A stretch of 64,000 bases of DNA from Qingshengfaniella alkalisoli (lineage in GTDB: Bacteria; Pseudomonadota; Alphaproteobacteria; Rhodobacterales; Rhodobacteraceae), in contig NZ_CP042261.1 in NCBI RefSeq assembly GCF_007855645.1, forward strand, positions 166,501 through 230,500. Direction: 5' to 3'. The notes beneath the pieces were generated by a model. That model saw only the letters and a list, made by a program, of their open reading frames with translations, made no database searches and was not told the origin of the DNA. This document shows, piece by piece, positions 9,489 to 17,294 of this stretch. The number at the start of each line of letters is the position of its first letter. Position 1 is the first letter of the stretch. A program made the position numbers and the translations under genes.

Positions 9489-9633
9489 TGGGGCCTCCGC
9501 CGTGGTCGGTTTCGTCGCTCGTCTAGCGGATGCGGGGGCAGGGGGCAAGGCAAGCGAAACAGGGTTTTGGAGGGTGCGCAAGCCGTGCAATAGGGTTACA
9601 CCAGCAGAGCCGAGGAAATTGCGGGAGCCAGCC

Positions 9634-9843
9634 ATGACCGACGACACGACAGCGCCGCTTGAGGAAAAGATCGCCCATCTCGACCGGACGGTTTCAGAGT
9701 TGTCCGATATCGTCGCGCGGCAGGAACGCGAGATTGCCGTGCTGACCCGCCGTGTCCAGATGCTGATGGAGCGCGAAGCCGAGCGGGAATTCGACTCAGG
9801 TGGCTCCGTCCCGCTGGCCGATCAGAAGCCGCCGCACTGGTAG
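9634..9843 (+). CDS. slyX: SlyX family protein
   Basis: A 69-residue protein of the SlyX family, a small coiled-coil protein of unknown biochemical role. The heptad-like stretch [20 protein letters not shown] is predicted to form a coiled coil, and the C-terminus ends with a PPHW motif typical of the family. The ATG follows GGGAGCC. It is divergent from hisS across 145 bases and convergent with ugd, whose stop is 15 bases away. Confidence 0.85.
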   Translation: MTDDTTAPLEEKIAHLDRTVSELSDIVARQEREIAVLTRRVQMLMEREAEREFDSGGSVPLADQKPPHW

Positions 9844-9851
9844 GCGGCGGC
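9828..9851. terminator. Hairpin between convergent slyX and ugd
   Basis: GCCGCCGC (9828-9835) pairs with GCGGCGGC (9844-9851), spanning the slyX stop. There is no T-tract on either strand, so any terminator activity for the two convergent genes would be weak. Confidence 0.3.
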
Positions 9852-9858
9852 GTCCAGG

Positions 9859-11160
9859 TCAGCGACCGATACCCGCGTAAGTAAATCCGGCCTCTTCCGC
9901 GATCTTACGGCTGTAGACATTGCGCAGATCCACCAGGCGCGCGGTGTTCATGCCCCTGGCCAGACGGTCCAGATCCAGACCGCGGAACTCGTTCCATTCG
10001 GTCAGCAGCACAATTGCATCGGCGTCCGTGGCGGCGGCGTAGGCGTCGTCTTCCCAGGTGACACCGGGCAGCAGGTCTTCGCCCTCGCGCCGGCCTTGCG
10101 GGTCCACTACATGCACCTTCGCGCCCTTGCCGATCAGCGCGGGCACGATCGTCAGCGCGGGCGATTCCCGCATGTCGTCCGTGTTGGGTTTGAACGTCAC
10201 GCCAAACACCGCGACCTTCATTCCCGCCACGCGCCCGTCGCACATGTCGAGCACCTTTTCGACCATCTGCCGCTTGCGGTCCTCGTTGATGGAGATGACC
10301 GTTTCCACGATCTTCTGCGGGCTGGCATGGTCCTGGCCGATCCGTGCCAGCGCGTTGGTGTCTTTCGGGAAGCACGACCCGCCATAGCCCGGCCCGGCAT
10401 GCAGGAACTTCGGCCCGATCCGGCCGTCCATTCCCATGCCTTTGGACACGGCCTGCACATCCGCGCCGACCTTTTCGCACAGATTGGCGATTTCATTGAT
10501 GAAGGTGATCTTGGTGGCCAGAAACGCGTTGGCGGCGTATTTGATCATCTCCGCGCTTTCCAGCCCGGTGTAGACGATGGGCGCGTCGCGCAGGGAAAGC
10601 GGGCGGTAAATCTCGGCCATTACATCCTTGGCGCGCTCGGATTCGATGCCGACCACGACGCGGTCGGGGCGCATGAAGTCTTCGATTGCCGCGCCTTCGC
10701 GCAGGAATTCGGGGTTCGAGGCTACGTCGAAATCGGCATCCGGGTTGGTTTCGCGGATGATGCGTTCGACTTCACGATTGGTGCCAACGGGAACGGTCGA
10801 TTTGGTGACGATCACCGCGTAGCCCTTCAGGGTCTCGGCGATCTCCTTGGCGGCGGCATAGACGTAAGACAGGTCGGCATGCCCGTCGCCGCGTCGCGTC
10901 GGCGTGCCCACACCGATGAACACGGCGTCCACGCCTTCCATCGCCTCGGCCAGATCCAGCGTGAAACTCAGGCGCCCGGACTTGACGTTGCGGTCGAGCA
11001 ACTCGTCCAGGCCCGGTTCATAGATCGGCACCTCGCCGTTCCTCAGCGCGTCGATCTTGTGCTGCGCCTTGTCCACGCAGATCACGTCATGCCCAAAGTC
11101 CGAAAAACAGACGCCGGAGACGAGCCCAACATAGCCGGTTCCGATCATTGCAATTTTCAT
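9859..11160 (-). CDS. ugd: UDP-glucose 6-dehydrogenase
   Basis: This enzyme oxidises UDP-glucose twice with NAD to give UDP-glucuronate for polysaccharides or lipid decoration. The 433-residue product has the N-terminal Rossmann motif IGTGYVGLVSG, the family signature around GPGYGGSCFPKDTNAL containing the catalytic cysteine, and the C-terminal NAD-sugar domain with AVFGVTFKPNTDDMRES. Length is normal. It follows thiX on the same strand after 63 bases but has no functional tie to the thi genes, and no polysaccharide cluster is nearby. A related UDP-sugar dehydrogenase is possible but less likely. Confidence 0.93.
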   Translation of the reverse strand: MKIAMIGTGYVGLVSGVCFSDFGHDVICVDKAQHKIDALRNGEVPIYEPGLDELLDRNVKSGRLSFTLDLAEAMEGVDAVFIGVGTPTRRGDGHADLSYVYAAAKEIAETLKGYAVIVTKSTVPVGTNREVERIIRETNPDADFDVASNPEFLREGAAIEDFMRPDRVVVGIESERAKDVMAEIYRPLSLRDAPIVYTGLESAEMIKYAANAFLATKITFINEIANLCEKVGADVQAVSKGMGMDGRIGPKFLHAGPGYGGSCFPKDTNALARIGQDHASPQKIVETVISINEDRKRQMVEKVLDMCDGRVAGMKVAVFGVTFKPNTDDMRESPALTIVPALIGKGAKVHVVDPQGRREGEDLLPGVTWEDDAYAAATDADAIVLLTEWNEFRGLDLDRLARGMNTARLVDLRNVYSRKIAEEAGFTYAGIGR

Positions 11161-11223
11161 GCCGTGCCTCTTGCTTGTGCTGGCCGCTAGTTATCCGTTC
11201 CTACACGGCAATCAAGGGCTGTT

Positions 11224-11964
11224 CTAGCGCAAGCGTGCCTCCAGTCGGTCGCAACCCCAGCCAACGAGGCGGTGCAGCAGTAGGGTCATTGTTGCCAGCA
11301 CGACGAGCGCGGCGAACATCAGGTCTATCTTGGCCCGCCCATTCGCAAGCAGCATCAGGTAGCCCAACCCTTTCGAGGCCCCCACCCATTCGCCGATGAT
11401 CGCACCGATGGGCGCGTAAACGGCGGCGAGCCGCAGACCGGACGCGAGCGATGGAATAGCGGCGGGGACGCGGATGCGCCAGAGCGTCGCGCGTTTGCTC
11501 GCTTGCATGGTCTGCGCCAGATCGAGCCAGCCCTTGGGCGTTTGCATCAGCCCGTCGAAGAAGGCGGAGGCCACGGGGAAATAGATGATTAACACGGCCA
11601 TCAGCACCTTGGACCACAGCCCATAGCCCAGCCAGAGCGTCAGGATCGGTGCAAGCGCGAAGACGGGCAGGGCCTGCGTCAGCACCAGAACCGGCCGGAT
11701 CAGGTGGCGCGCGACAGGTGACGAGACAAGCGTCAGTGCGGTGAGTGCGCCCAACAGGGAGCCGACGAGCAGACCCAGCAGGACCTCCGTCAGGGTGATG
11801 ATAGCATGCTCGCCGATCAGCCCGGCATTGTCCCATAGCGCCGTCGTCACGCGCCAAGGCGAGGGCAGGATGAAGGAGGGCAGGTCCGCCAGCAGCACCA
11901 GCGCCTGCCATGCGGCGAGCAACAGGGCCGTGACGGCTATGGGTGTGAGTGCGCGGGCCATCAT
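11224..11964 (-). CDS. thiX: HMP/thiamine-precursor ABC transporter, permease
   Basis: This is the membrane subunit of an importer for a pyrimidine precursor of thiamine, by context ThiXYZ. The 246-residue protein has about six hydrophobic segments and a binding-protein-dependent transport domain with the EAA-like loop around LAQTMQASKRATLWRIRVPA. Its start overlaps the thiZ stop by four bases, and it is the last of seven coupled genes behind a TPP riboswitch. The exact ligand (formyl-aminopyrimidine or HMP) is inferred from ThiY and TenA in the same operon. Confidence 0.88.
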   Translation of the reverse strand: MMARALTPIAVTALLLAAWQALVLLADLPSFILPSPWRVTTALWDNAGLIGEHAIITLTEVLLGLLVGSLLGALTALTLVSSPVARHLIRPVLVLTQALPVFALAPILTLWLGYGLWSKVLMAVLIIYFPVASAFFDGLMQTPKGWLDLAQTMQASKRATLWRIRVPAAIPSLASGLRLAAVYAPIGAIIGEWVGASKGLGYLMLLANGRAKIDLMFAALVVLATMTLLLHRLVGWGCDRLEARLR

Positions 11965-12683
11965 GCGACTTCTCGCATCATGGCTAGAAGTTCCGCTTGA
12001 AAACGCAGCATCTCGGGATCGTCTACCGCACGGATCGCGAGCGTGGAGGGCGGCTCTATCTGTTCAAGCCCGGCGGGTGACATCAGGTAGATGCGATTGG
12101 CCAGACGAGCGGCTTCGGCGGGGTCATGGGTGACGATCAGGACCGTCGATCCTTTCAGCGTCTCCGATGACAGTTCCTGCATTTCGGATCTGAGCCGCGC
12201 ATCGAGCGCCGAGAAGGGTTCATCGAGCAGCGCGATGGGGTGATCTTCCATCAGCGTGCGCGCCAGTGCCACACGTTGCCGTTGCCCGCCTGACAGGGCT
12301 GCGGGGCGCTTATGGGCGTGCTCTGCCAGTCCAAGCCGGTCGATCAGCCTGTCGGCGCGCGCGCGGTCGGGATCATCCCCGCGCAGGCGGGCGCCCAGCA
12401 TGACATTTCCATGCACATCAAGCCAGGGCAGCAGCAGGTCGCTTTGCTGCATATAGGCGATGCGACCCGCCATTGGTTGTCCGTCGCTTGCGGTGATCGT
12501 TCCGTCAAAGGTAACGCCGGTATCGAGCCCGGCGATCAGGCGCAGAAGCGTGGATTTTCCGACACCTGACGGGCCGAGAAGGCAGGTCCAGCCGCCGGGT
12601 ACCAGTTCCAGCGTCAGATGCCGGAAAAGCGCTGTGCCGCTGATCGTGCCGGAACCGTCCAGCCGGATGCCGGGGCCGGTCAT
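11961..12683 (-). CDS. thiZ: HMP/thiamine-precursor ABC transporter, ATPase
   Basis: This is the ATP-hydrolysing subunit of the ThiXYZ importer. The 240-residue product has Walker A (GPSGVGKST), the ABC signature (LSGGQRQR), Walker B (IALLDEP) and the switch histidine in VTHDPAEAA. The chosen ATG (MTGPGIRLDG) overlaps the tenA stop by four bases; a longer open frame upstream runs through tenA and is rejected. It belongs to the nitrate/taurine-type importer ATPases, so specificity rests on its operon. Confidence 0.9.
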   Translation of the reverse strand: MTGPGIRLDGSGTISGTALFRHLTLELVPGGWTCLLGPSGVGKSTLLRLIAGLDTGVTFDGTITASDGQPMAGRIAYMQQSDLLLPWLDVHGNVMLGARLRGDDPDRARADRLIDRLGLAEHAHKRPAALSGGQRQRVALARTLMEDHPIALLDEPFSALDARLRSEMQELSSETLKGSTVLIVTHDPAEAARLANRIYLMSPAGLEQIEPPSTLAIRAVDDPEMLRFQAELLAMMREVA

Positions 12684-13357
12684 CCGGTCAGGCCCATCTG
12701 CCAGAAATCGATCTCCAGCCTTGTGGCGGTGGTGAAGCGGTGCGACAGGCGCGACCAGCGGGGCGCGGCGGTCAGGTCGTCTCCGATCCGGCGGGCCAGT
12801 GCGGCATCCAGAACGGCACCGGCTTCGCGGCAGACGTTCTGGTAGTCCTCGCTGGCATAGGTGTCGATCCATTCGCGGTAAGGGGTATCACCCGCCTTTT
12901 CCGCCAGCCGCAGCCCGATCTCGCCATAGCCCATCACGCATGGCGCAAGGCAGACCAGAAGATCGGCCAGATCGCCCGATTGCCCTGCATCCATCACGTA
13001 GCGCGTATAGGCCAGGTTCGACGGATGCTCGGGCGTGTTGAACAGATCGTCCTCGTTCAGACCTTCTTTCGCACAGATGCCCACATGCAATTGCAATTCC
13101 TGGTTGATCAGCCCGTCCACCGTGGCGGCGCAGGCCTTCATTTCCTCGGGTGTCTCCGATTTGACCACACCAAGCGCCCAGGCCCGCCCGAAATGCATCA
13201 GGAAGATGTAGTCCTGCACGAGGTATCTCAGAAAAGCCTCGCGCGGCAGCGTACCGTCGCGCAGCCCTTCGACAAAGGTGTGGTGCGTGTAGTCAGCCCA
13301 TGTCTGCCCAGCAGCGTCGCGCAGCAAGGCAAAGGCGCGTCCGTAATCAGGTGTCAT
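12680..13357 (-). CDS. tenA: Aminopyrimidine aminohydrolase, TenA family
   Basis: TenA converts aminomethyl-pyrimidine breakdown products of thiamine to HMP (thiaminase II fold), feeding ThiD. The 225-residue product is helical and carries the active-site cysteine in LAPCVMGYGEIG, acid residues in YLVQDYIFL, and the C-terminal YASEDYQN. It overlaps thiY and thiZ by four bases each. Placement between the binding protein and ATPase of an uptake system supports salvage of degraded base. Confidence 0.93.
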   Translation of the reverse strand: MTPDYGRAFALLRDAAGQTWADYTHHTFVEGLRDGTLPREAFLRYLVQDYIFLMHFGRAWALGVVKSETPEEMKACAATVDGLINQELQLHVGICAKEGLNEDDLFNTPEHPSNLAYTRYVMDAGQSGDLADLLVCLAPCVMGYGEIGLRLAEKAGDTPYREWIDTYASEDYQNVCREAGAVLDAALARRIGDDLTAAPRWSRLSHRFTTATRLEIDFWQMGLTG

Positions 13358-14286
13358 TGCGCCCCCAGATCGACTGCAAGCTCGGACACGGGGCGGATGG
13401 TTTCGATCAGATTCGCACCATGCAGGAATTCCTCGAAATCGGCATAGCGTCCGCTGTCCAGCCCGCGCGGTGTCAGCGCGAAGCGCGGCCAGGTGTCGGC
13501 CCATGCCTTTTCGTTCAACTCGTCCTGCAGTTCCTTCGCGGTGCCGCTGAAGATGTCCCACGCTTCGTCCGGATGGTTGACGATGAACTGCGTGGCTTTT
13601 TCCGTCGCGCGCAGGAAGCGTTCGATCTTGTCGGCGTCCATGGTGTCGGGGTTAGCGATGTAGATGAGTTCATCATAGGGTGGAATGCCCTGTTCCTCGA
13701 TATAGAAGCAGCGGCCGGGAACGCCTTCGATTTCCATCTGGTTCAGTTCGAAATTGCGGTAGGCGCCGATCACGGCATCGACCTGACCAGCCATCAAGGA
13801 TGGTGACAGCGACCAGTTGACGTTGACGTATTCGACATCCTCGGTGCTCAGCCCGTTTTCCGACAGCAGGTGCGACAGCAGTGCTTCTTCGACCCCTGCG
13901 ACCGAAAAACCGATCTTGCGGCCCTTGAGGTCGGAAATCTGTTCAATCGGCCCGTCTTCCAGAACCAGCAGGCAATTGAGCGGCGTGGCGATCAGCGTGC
14001 CGACGCGTTTCAGCGGCAGGCCTTCGGCGGTCTGAAGATGCAGCTCCGGTTGGTAGGACACACCCAGATCGGCACGGCCCGCAGCGACCATCTTCGGGGG
14101 ATCAGCGGGGTCGGCGGGGGCGATCACCTCGACATCGAGACCTTCCTCGGCGAAGTAGCCTTGCTCCTGCGCAACGATGATGGGGCCGTGGTCGGGGTTG
14201 ATGAACCAGTCGAGGATGACGGACATTTCGTCCTGTGCGCTGGCGGGCGTCGCCAGAAGCGACAGGGCAAACAGAAACCGTTTCAT
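13354..14286 (-). CDS. thiY: Thiamine-precursor ABC transporter, periplasmic binding protein
   Basis: This is the periplasmic substrate-binding protein of the ThiXYZ importer, of the NMT1/THI5-like family. The 310-residue product begins with a cleavable signal peptide (MKRFLFALSLLATPASAQ). The mature start MSVILDWFINPDHGPIIVAQ is close to known ThiY, and FFAEEGLDVEV-like and GRADLGVSYQPE segments follow. Known ThiY binds formyl-aminopyrimidine; the same ligand is inferred here from TenA next door. It overlaps thiD and tenA by four bases. Confidence 0.92.
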   Translation of the reverse strand: MKRFLFALSLLATPASAQDEMSVILDWFINPDHGPIIVAQEQGYFAEEGLDVEVIAPADPADPPKMVAAGRADLGVSYQPELHLQTAEGLPLKRVGTLIATPLNCLLVLEDGPIEQISDLKGRKIGFSVAGVEEALLSHLLSENGLSTEDVEYVNVNWSLSPSLMAGQVDAVIGAYRNFELNQMEIEGVPGRCFYIEEQGIPPYDELIYIANPDTMDADKIERFLRATEKATQFIVNHPDEAWDIFSGTAKELQDELNEKAWADTWPRFALTPRGLDSGRYADFEEFLHGANLIETIRPVSELAVDLGAQ

Positions 14287-15104
14287 TGAGCGTCCTTTCG
14301 GGATGCGTTCCAGAGAGCGTGGAAGTGATGAGTGGGGCCATGACCATGGCCGACGGACAGTAGGCCGGCATGGGCGACCGCGCCGGACAGATAGGTCTTT
14401 GCGGCCTTGATGGCGTCGGGCGTGGACCGACCCTTCGCCAGTTCGGCCGCCAGGGCGGCGGACAGCGTGCAGCCGGTACCGTGGGTGTTCGGCGTGTCGG
14501 TGCGTGGGGCGTCGAACCAGACGGTGCCATCCGGACCGGCCAGCACGTCGGGGCTTTCGGCACTGTCGAGATGCCCGCCTTTGACCAGCACATAGCGGGG
14601 GCCGAGCGCGCGCAGCGCCTGCGCCTGATCCAGCATCTGATCGCGCGATGTGGCCTCGGCCTGTCCAAGTAGCGCTGCAGCTTCGGGCAGGTTCGGCGTC
14701 AGGTGGGTCGCAAGCGGCAGCAGGTGGTTGGTCAGCGCCTCAACCGCTTCGCGGTCGAGCAGGCGCGCTCCGCCTTTCGCCACCATGACCGGATCGAGAA
14801 CAATGGGAATGTCCTGATGCGCGGACAGGGCGTATGCGACGGCCTCGGCGATGTCTCCGGTCGCGATCATGCCGATTTTCACGGCGTCCACGCATATATC
14901 GGCGAACACATCCGCAATCTGCTGCGCAACGAAGTCCGGTGGCACCAGATGTACGCCGGACACACCGGTTGTGTTCTGCGCGGTCAGGGCAGTCAGGGCC
15001 GCCATGCCGTAGCAGCCACGCGCGGAGAAGGCCTTGAGATCCGCCTGGATGCCTGCGCCGCCGGACGGGTCGGAACCTGCGATACTCAGCACATTTGCGA
15101 TCAT
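14283..15104 (-). CDS. thiD: Hydroxymethylpyrimidine/phosphomethylpyrimidine kinase
   Basis: ThiD phosphorylates HMP twice to HMP-PP, one of the two halves of thiamine. The 273-residue product is a ribokinase-fold enzyme with the N-terminal SIAGSDPSGGAGIQADLKAF signature, DPVMVAKGG and the catalytic region NTHGTGCTLSAALAAELA. Length is typical. It overlaps thiE and thiY. HMP would come from ThiXYZ plus TenA. Confidence 0.96.
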   Translation of the reverse strand: MIANVLSIAGSDPSGGAGIQADLKAFSARGCYGMAALTALTAQNTTGVSGVHLVPPDFVAQQIADVFADICVDAVKIGMIATGDIAEAVAYALSAHQDIPIVLDPVMVAKGGARLLDREAVEALTNHLLPLATHLTPNLPEAAALLGQAEATSRDQMLDQAQALRALGPRYVLVKGGHLDSAESPDVLAGPDGTVWFDAPRTDTPNTHGTGCTLSAALAAELAKGRSTPDAIKAAKTYLSGAVAHAGLLSVGHGHGPTHHFHALWNASRKDAQ

Positions 15105-15736
15105 TGCCTCGCCTCCGTTATGGCCGCGACGATATCGGCGGCGGCTTGCTGTGGATCGGATTGCCCGCATATGGCGGAGACCACGGCCATGCCTTGTGCG
15201 CCAGCGGCGATCGTCTGCACCGCGTGTTCTCGCTTCAGCCCGCCGATGGCAACGGCGGGGACGGGCGCATGGCGGAGGATCTGTGCCAACCCGTCAAACC
15301 CGATAGGGGTTTTGTGATCGGCCTTGGTGGGTGTCGCAAATACCGGTCCGACGCCCACATAGTTGATGATTGCGGCGTCCACCCTTGCGGCAGCGGTGAC
15401 GGATTCCACCGACTGGCCGAGCAGCATATTTGATCCGATCCGGGCGCGTGCTTCCGCTGCGGGCATGTCGTCCTGCCCGATATGCAGACCGTCCGCCCCA
15501 ATGGCCAGCGCGGCCTCGACGTCGTCATTCATGATCAGCGTGGCACCCGTTCCGGACAGTGCAAGTTTCAGCGCGCGCCCGATTTCGATCCGCTGCTCGG
15601 TACTGGCGTCCTTGTCGCGCAGTTGTACCACGGTTACACCGCCTTTGACGGCAGCCAGCGCCGTCTCGACCATCCCGAGCCCGGCGCAAAGGCCGGGGTC
15701 GAGTACGAGGTAAACGGACAAGTCAATCCGTTTCAT
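15101..15736 (-). CDS. thiE: Thiamine-phosphate synthase
   Basis: ThiE joins HMP-PP and thiazole phosphate to thiamine phosphate. The 211-residue TIM-barrel product has VQLRDKDAST, the DGLHIGQDD motif and GVGPVFATPTKADHKTPIGF, which is the conserved phosphate-binding segment. The chosen ATG (MKRIDLSVYLVLDPGL) overlaps the thiM stop; a longer upstream frame is inside thiM and is rejected. It sits between thiM and thiD, so both its substrates are made by neighbouring genes. Confidence 0.96.
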   Translation of the reverse strand: MKRIDLSVYLVLDPGLCAGLGMVETALAAVKGGVTVVQLRDKDASTEQRIEIGRALKLALSGTGATLIMNDDVEAALAIGADGLHIGQDDMPAAEARARIGSNMLLGQSVESVTAAARVDAAIINYVGVGPVFATPTKADHKTPIGFDGLAQILRHAPVPAVAIGGLKREHAVQTIAAGAQGMAVVSAICGQSDPQQAAADIVAAITEARQ

Positions 15737-16524
15737 CGGTAGCCCACCAACTCGGCGGAGACATCTTCGGGAGCCAACGCGTTCAGCGCATCGAGGAACT
15801 TCCACGCGAAGGATCCGGGACCGTCAGCGGTTTTCCCCGCTTCGCGGCCCGCAGCACCATAGATCGCCAGAACACCGACCGTTGCATCGAACGGGTCTTC
15901 AACGGCTGCAATTCCTGCACCCGTCAGACAGGTCAGCGCACAACCAAGCGCGGTCACTTGCGGCATGAAGGGGCTGCCGCCTTCGATATGCGCCGCGCGT
16001 GTGCCGTCGGTGACGAAATCCTGCTCGCCCGTGACGGCAACAATGGACTTGTAGCGCACGGCAAGTTCGCGCGCGCCATCCTTTGCCGCTGCCACCGCGT
16101 CGCCTGCGTCCACCCCCTTTCCGGACCCGGACCGCCCCGACAGGGCCAGAATTTCGGATGCATTCCCCCGAATGACCGTGGGCTCTAAGGACAGTATGTC
16201 CCTGGCGACACCTGACCGGTAGGGCGTTGCGAAATGGGCAACCGGATCGAAAACCCAGGGCTTGCTATGGGTGTGTGCGGCGTTGATCGCGGTTGTCATC
16301 CCTTCGACCCAGCTGGGCGACAGCGTGCCGATATTGATGGTCAGTGCGCCAACGACCGCCGTGAAATCGCCGCTTTCCTCGGATGCATGCACCATTGCGG
16401 GGGAAGCGCCGGTGGCCAGAAGTACATTGGCCGACACGTTCATCGCGACATAGTTGGTGATGCATTGCACAAGGGGGGATTGCGCGCGGATGGCTTTCAG
16501 CACGTCGCCGGGGGTGGTGGTCAT
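15733..16524 (-). CDS. thiM: Hydroxyethylthiazole kinase
   Basis: ThiM phosphorylates salvaged hydroxyethylthiazole to the thiazole half of thiamine. The 263-residue product has the family start (VQCITNYVAMNVSANVLLAT), the PWVFDPVAHFATPYR segment and a C-terminal ALGCALTCLTGAGIAAVE region; the usual GCSxTG motif appears as GCALTC, a small departure. Of two adjacent ATG codons the second (16524) has better spacing to GAGGAG. It is the first gene after the TPP riboswitch. Confidence 0.93.
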   Translation of the reverse strand: MTTTPGDVLKAIRAQSPLVQCITNYVAMNVSANVLLATGASPAMVHASEESGDFTAVVGALTINIGTLSPSWVEGMTTAINAAHTHSKPWVFDPVAHFATPYRSGVARDILSLEPTVIRGNASEILALSGRSGSGKGVDAGDAVAAAKDGARELAVRYKSIVAVTGEQDFVTDGTRAAHIEGGSPFMPQVTALGCALTCLTGAGIAAVEDPFDATVGVLAIYGAAGREAGKTADGPGSFAWKFLDALNALAPEDVSAELVGYR

Positions 16525-16580
16525 CATGTCTCCTCTCTTGCGGAGGAGCCTGATCCGTCACGGTGGATTGCCCGTGTCGA

Positions 16581-16658
16581 CCAAGACTCCCTCCGCCGGT
16601 CCTAACCGGTTCAGGTTCAAAGGGTACGTCTCAGCCCAAGCGGGCGCCCCTGTCTTGG
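16581..16658 (-). promoter_or_regulatory. TPP (THI-box) riboswitch
   Basis: On the minus strand the conserved TPP aptamer core is readable: GGGCTGAGAC, then ACCCTTTGAACCTGA, then CGGAGGGAGTC. The closing P1 stem is CCAAGAC (16658-16652) with GTCTTGG (16587-16581), seven perfect pairs. It ends about 55 bases before the thiM start, so binding of thiamine diphosphate should switch off the seven-gene thi operon, most likely by hiding the Shine-Dalgarno or through an overlapping terminator. Confidence 0.96.
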
Positions 16659-16665
16659 CGGGCTG

Positions 16666-16699
16666 TAAAACATAAAGCGCAGCCCTTGTCACGGGGCTG
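16666..16699 (-). terminator. Terminator-like hairpin after the PLA2-like gene
   Basis: On the minus strand CAGCCC (16699-16694) pairs with GGGCTG (16685-16680) and is followed by CGCTTTATGTTTT. It overlaps the stop codon of the phospholipase-like gene and would separate it from the downstream riboswitch and thi operon. Confidence 0.45.
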
Positions 16700-17294
16700 T
16701 TGTCACACCGTCACAATTTGGAAAGCCGTAGCCCCAGCGCCATGGCAGGCCCGAACAGGGAAACCCGCCCAGCCGAACCGCGTGGAACATCGCGTCCGAC
16801 AGCGCGGCATAGGCGAGATCAGCCTGTTCCAGAGGGACAATGGCGTTTTCGGGCCAGTTCTGTTGTTCCGCTTTGCCCACATCAAGCACGCAGGCGCGTA
16901 AAGCTTCATCCGCGACCAGCCTTGCGCTGGTGCTACGCAGCGCGTCGGTCGCGCCTCCTGCCGCGTGATAGGCGTGATCATGGGCGATGCAGCAATCTTC
17001 CCAAGGCGGGCGGTCACCATAGCTTTCGACGAAGCCGGGCGCGATGGCGGACATGGATTTCCACGCCTCTGTCATGCCTCCGCTGCATCCGTCCGTGGTA
17101 AATGCGTTGGGGCCGTCAGGATAGCGGGACACGACCCGCATCAGGCGTTCATGCAGCCATATTTCTGCACCGGTGACATTCCCGGGAATTGTCACGCCGG
17201 TCTCGGGGCTGGTGTCGAATGTCGTGCGCGTGTTGCCGATCACCCAAGCCGATACAGCAACCAGCGCCCCGAGCAGCAGCCTACGCCCTTTCAT
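16689..17294 (-). CDS. Secreted phospholipase A2-like protein
   Basis: I do not recognise an exact family. The 201-residue product has an N-terminal hydrophobic signal or anchor (RRLLLGALVAVSAWVIG). A central block reads DGCSGG, then about 30 residues later WEDCCIAHDHAYHAAGG, which resembles the catalytic CC-x-x-HD helix and the calcium-loop glycines of phospholipases A2, with His-Asp as the dyad. Further cysteines (RACVLD, FPCSG, NCDG) could form disulfides outside the cytoplasm. The ATG at 17294 overlaps the phosphodiesterase stop by 14 bases; a TTG six bases upstream is an alternative. Position next to a glycerophosphodiesterase fits lipid breakdown; activity is inference. Confidence 0.6.
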   Translation of the reverse strand: MKGRRLLLGALVAVSAWVIGNTRTTFDTSPETGVTIPGNVTGAEIWLHERLMRVVSRYPDGPNAFTTDGCSGGMTEAWKSMSAIAPGFVESYGDRPPWEDCCIAHDHAYHAAGGATDALRSTSARLVADEALRACVLDVGKAEQQNWPENAIVPLEQADLAYAALSDAMFHAVRLGGFPCSGLPWRWGYGFPNCDGVTTAP

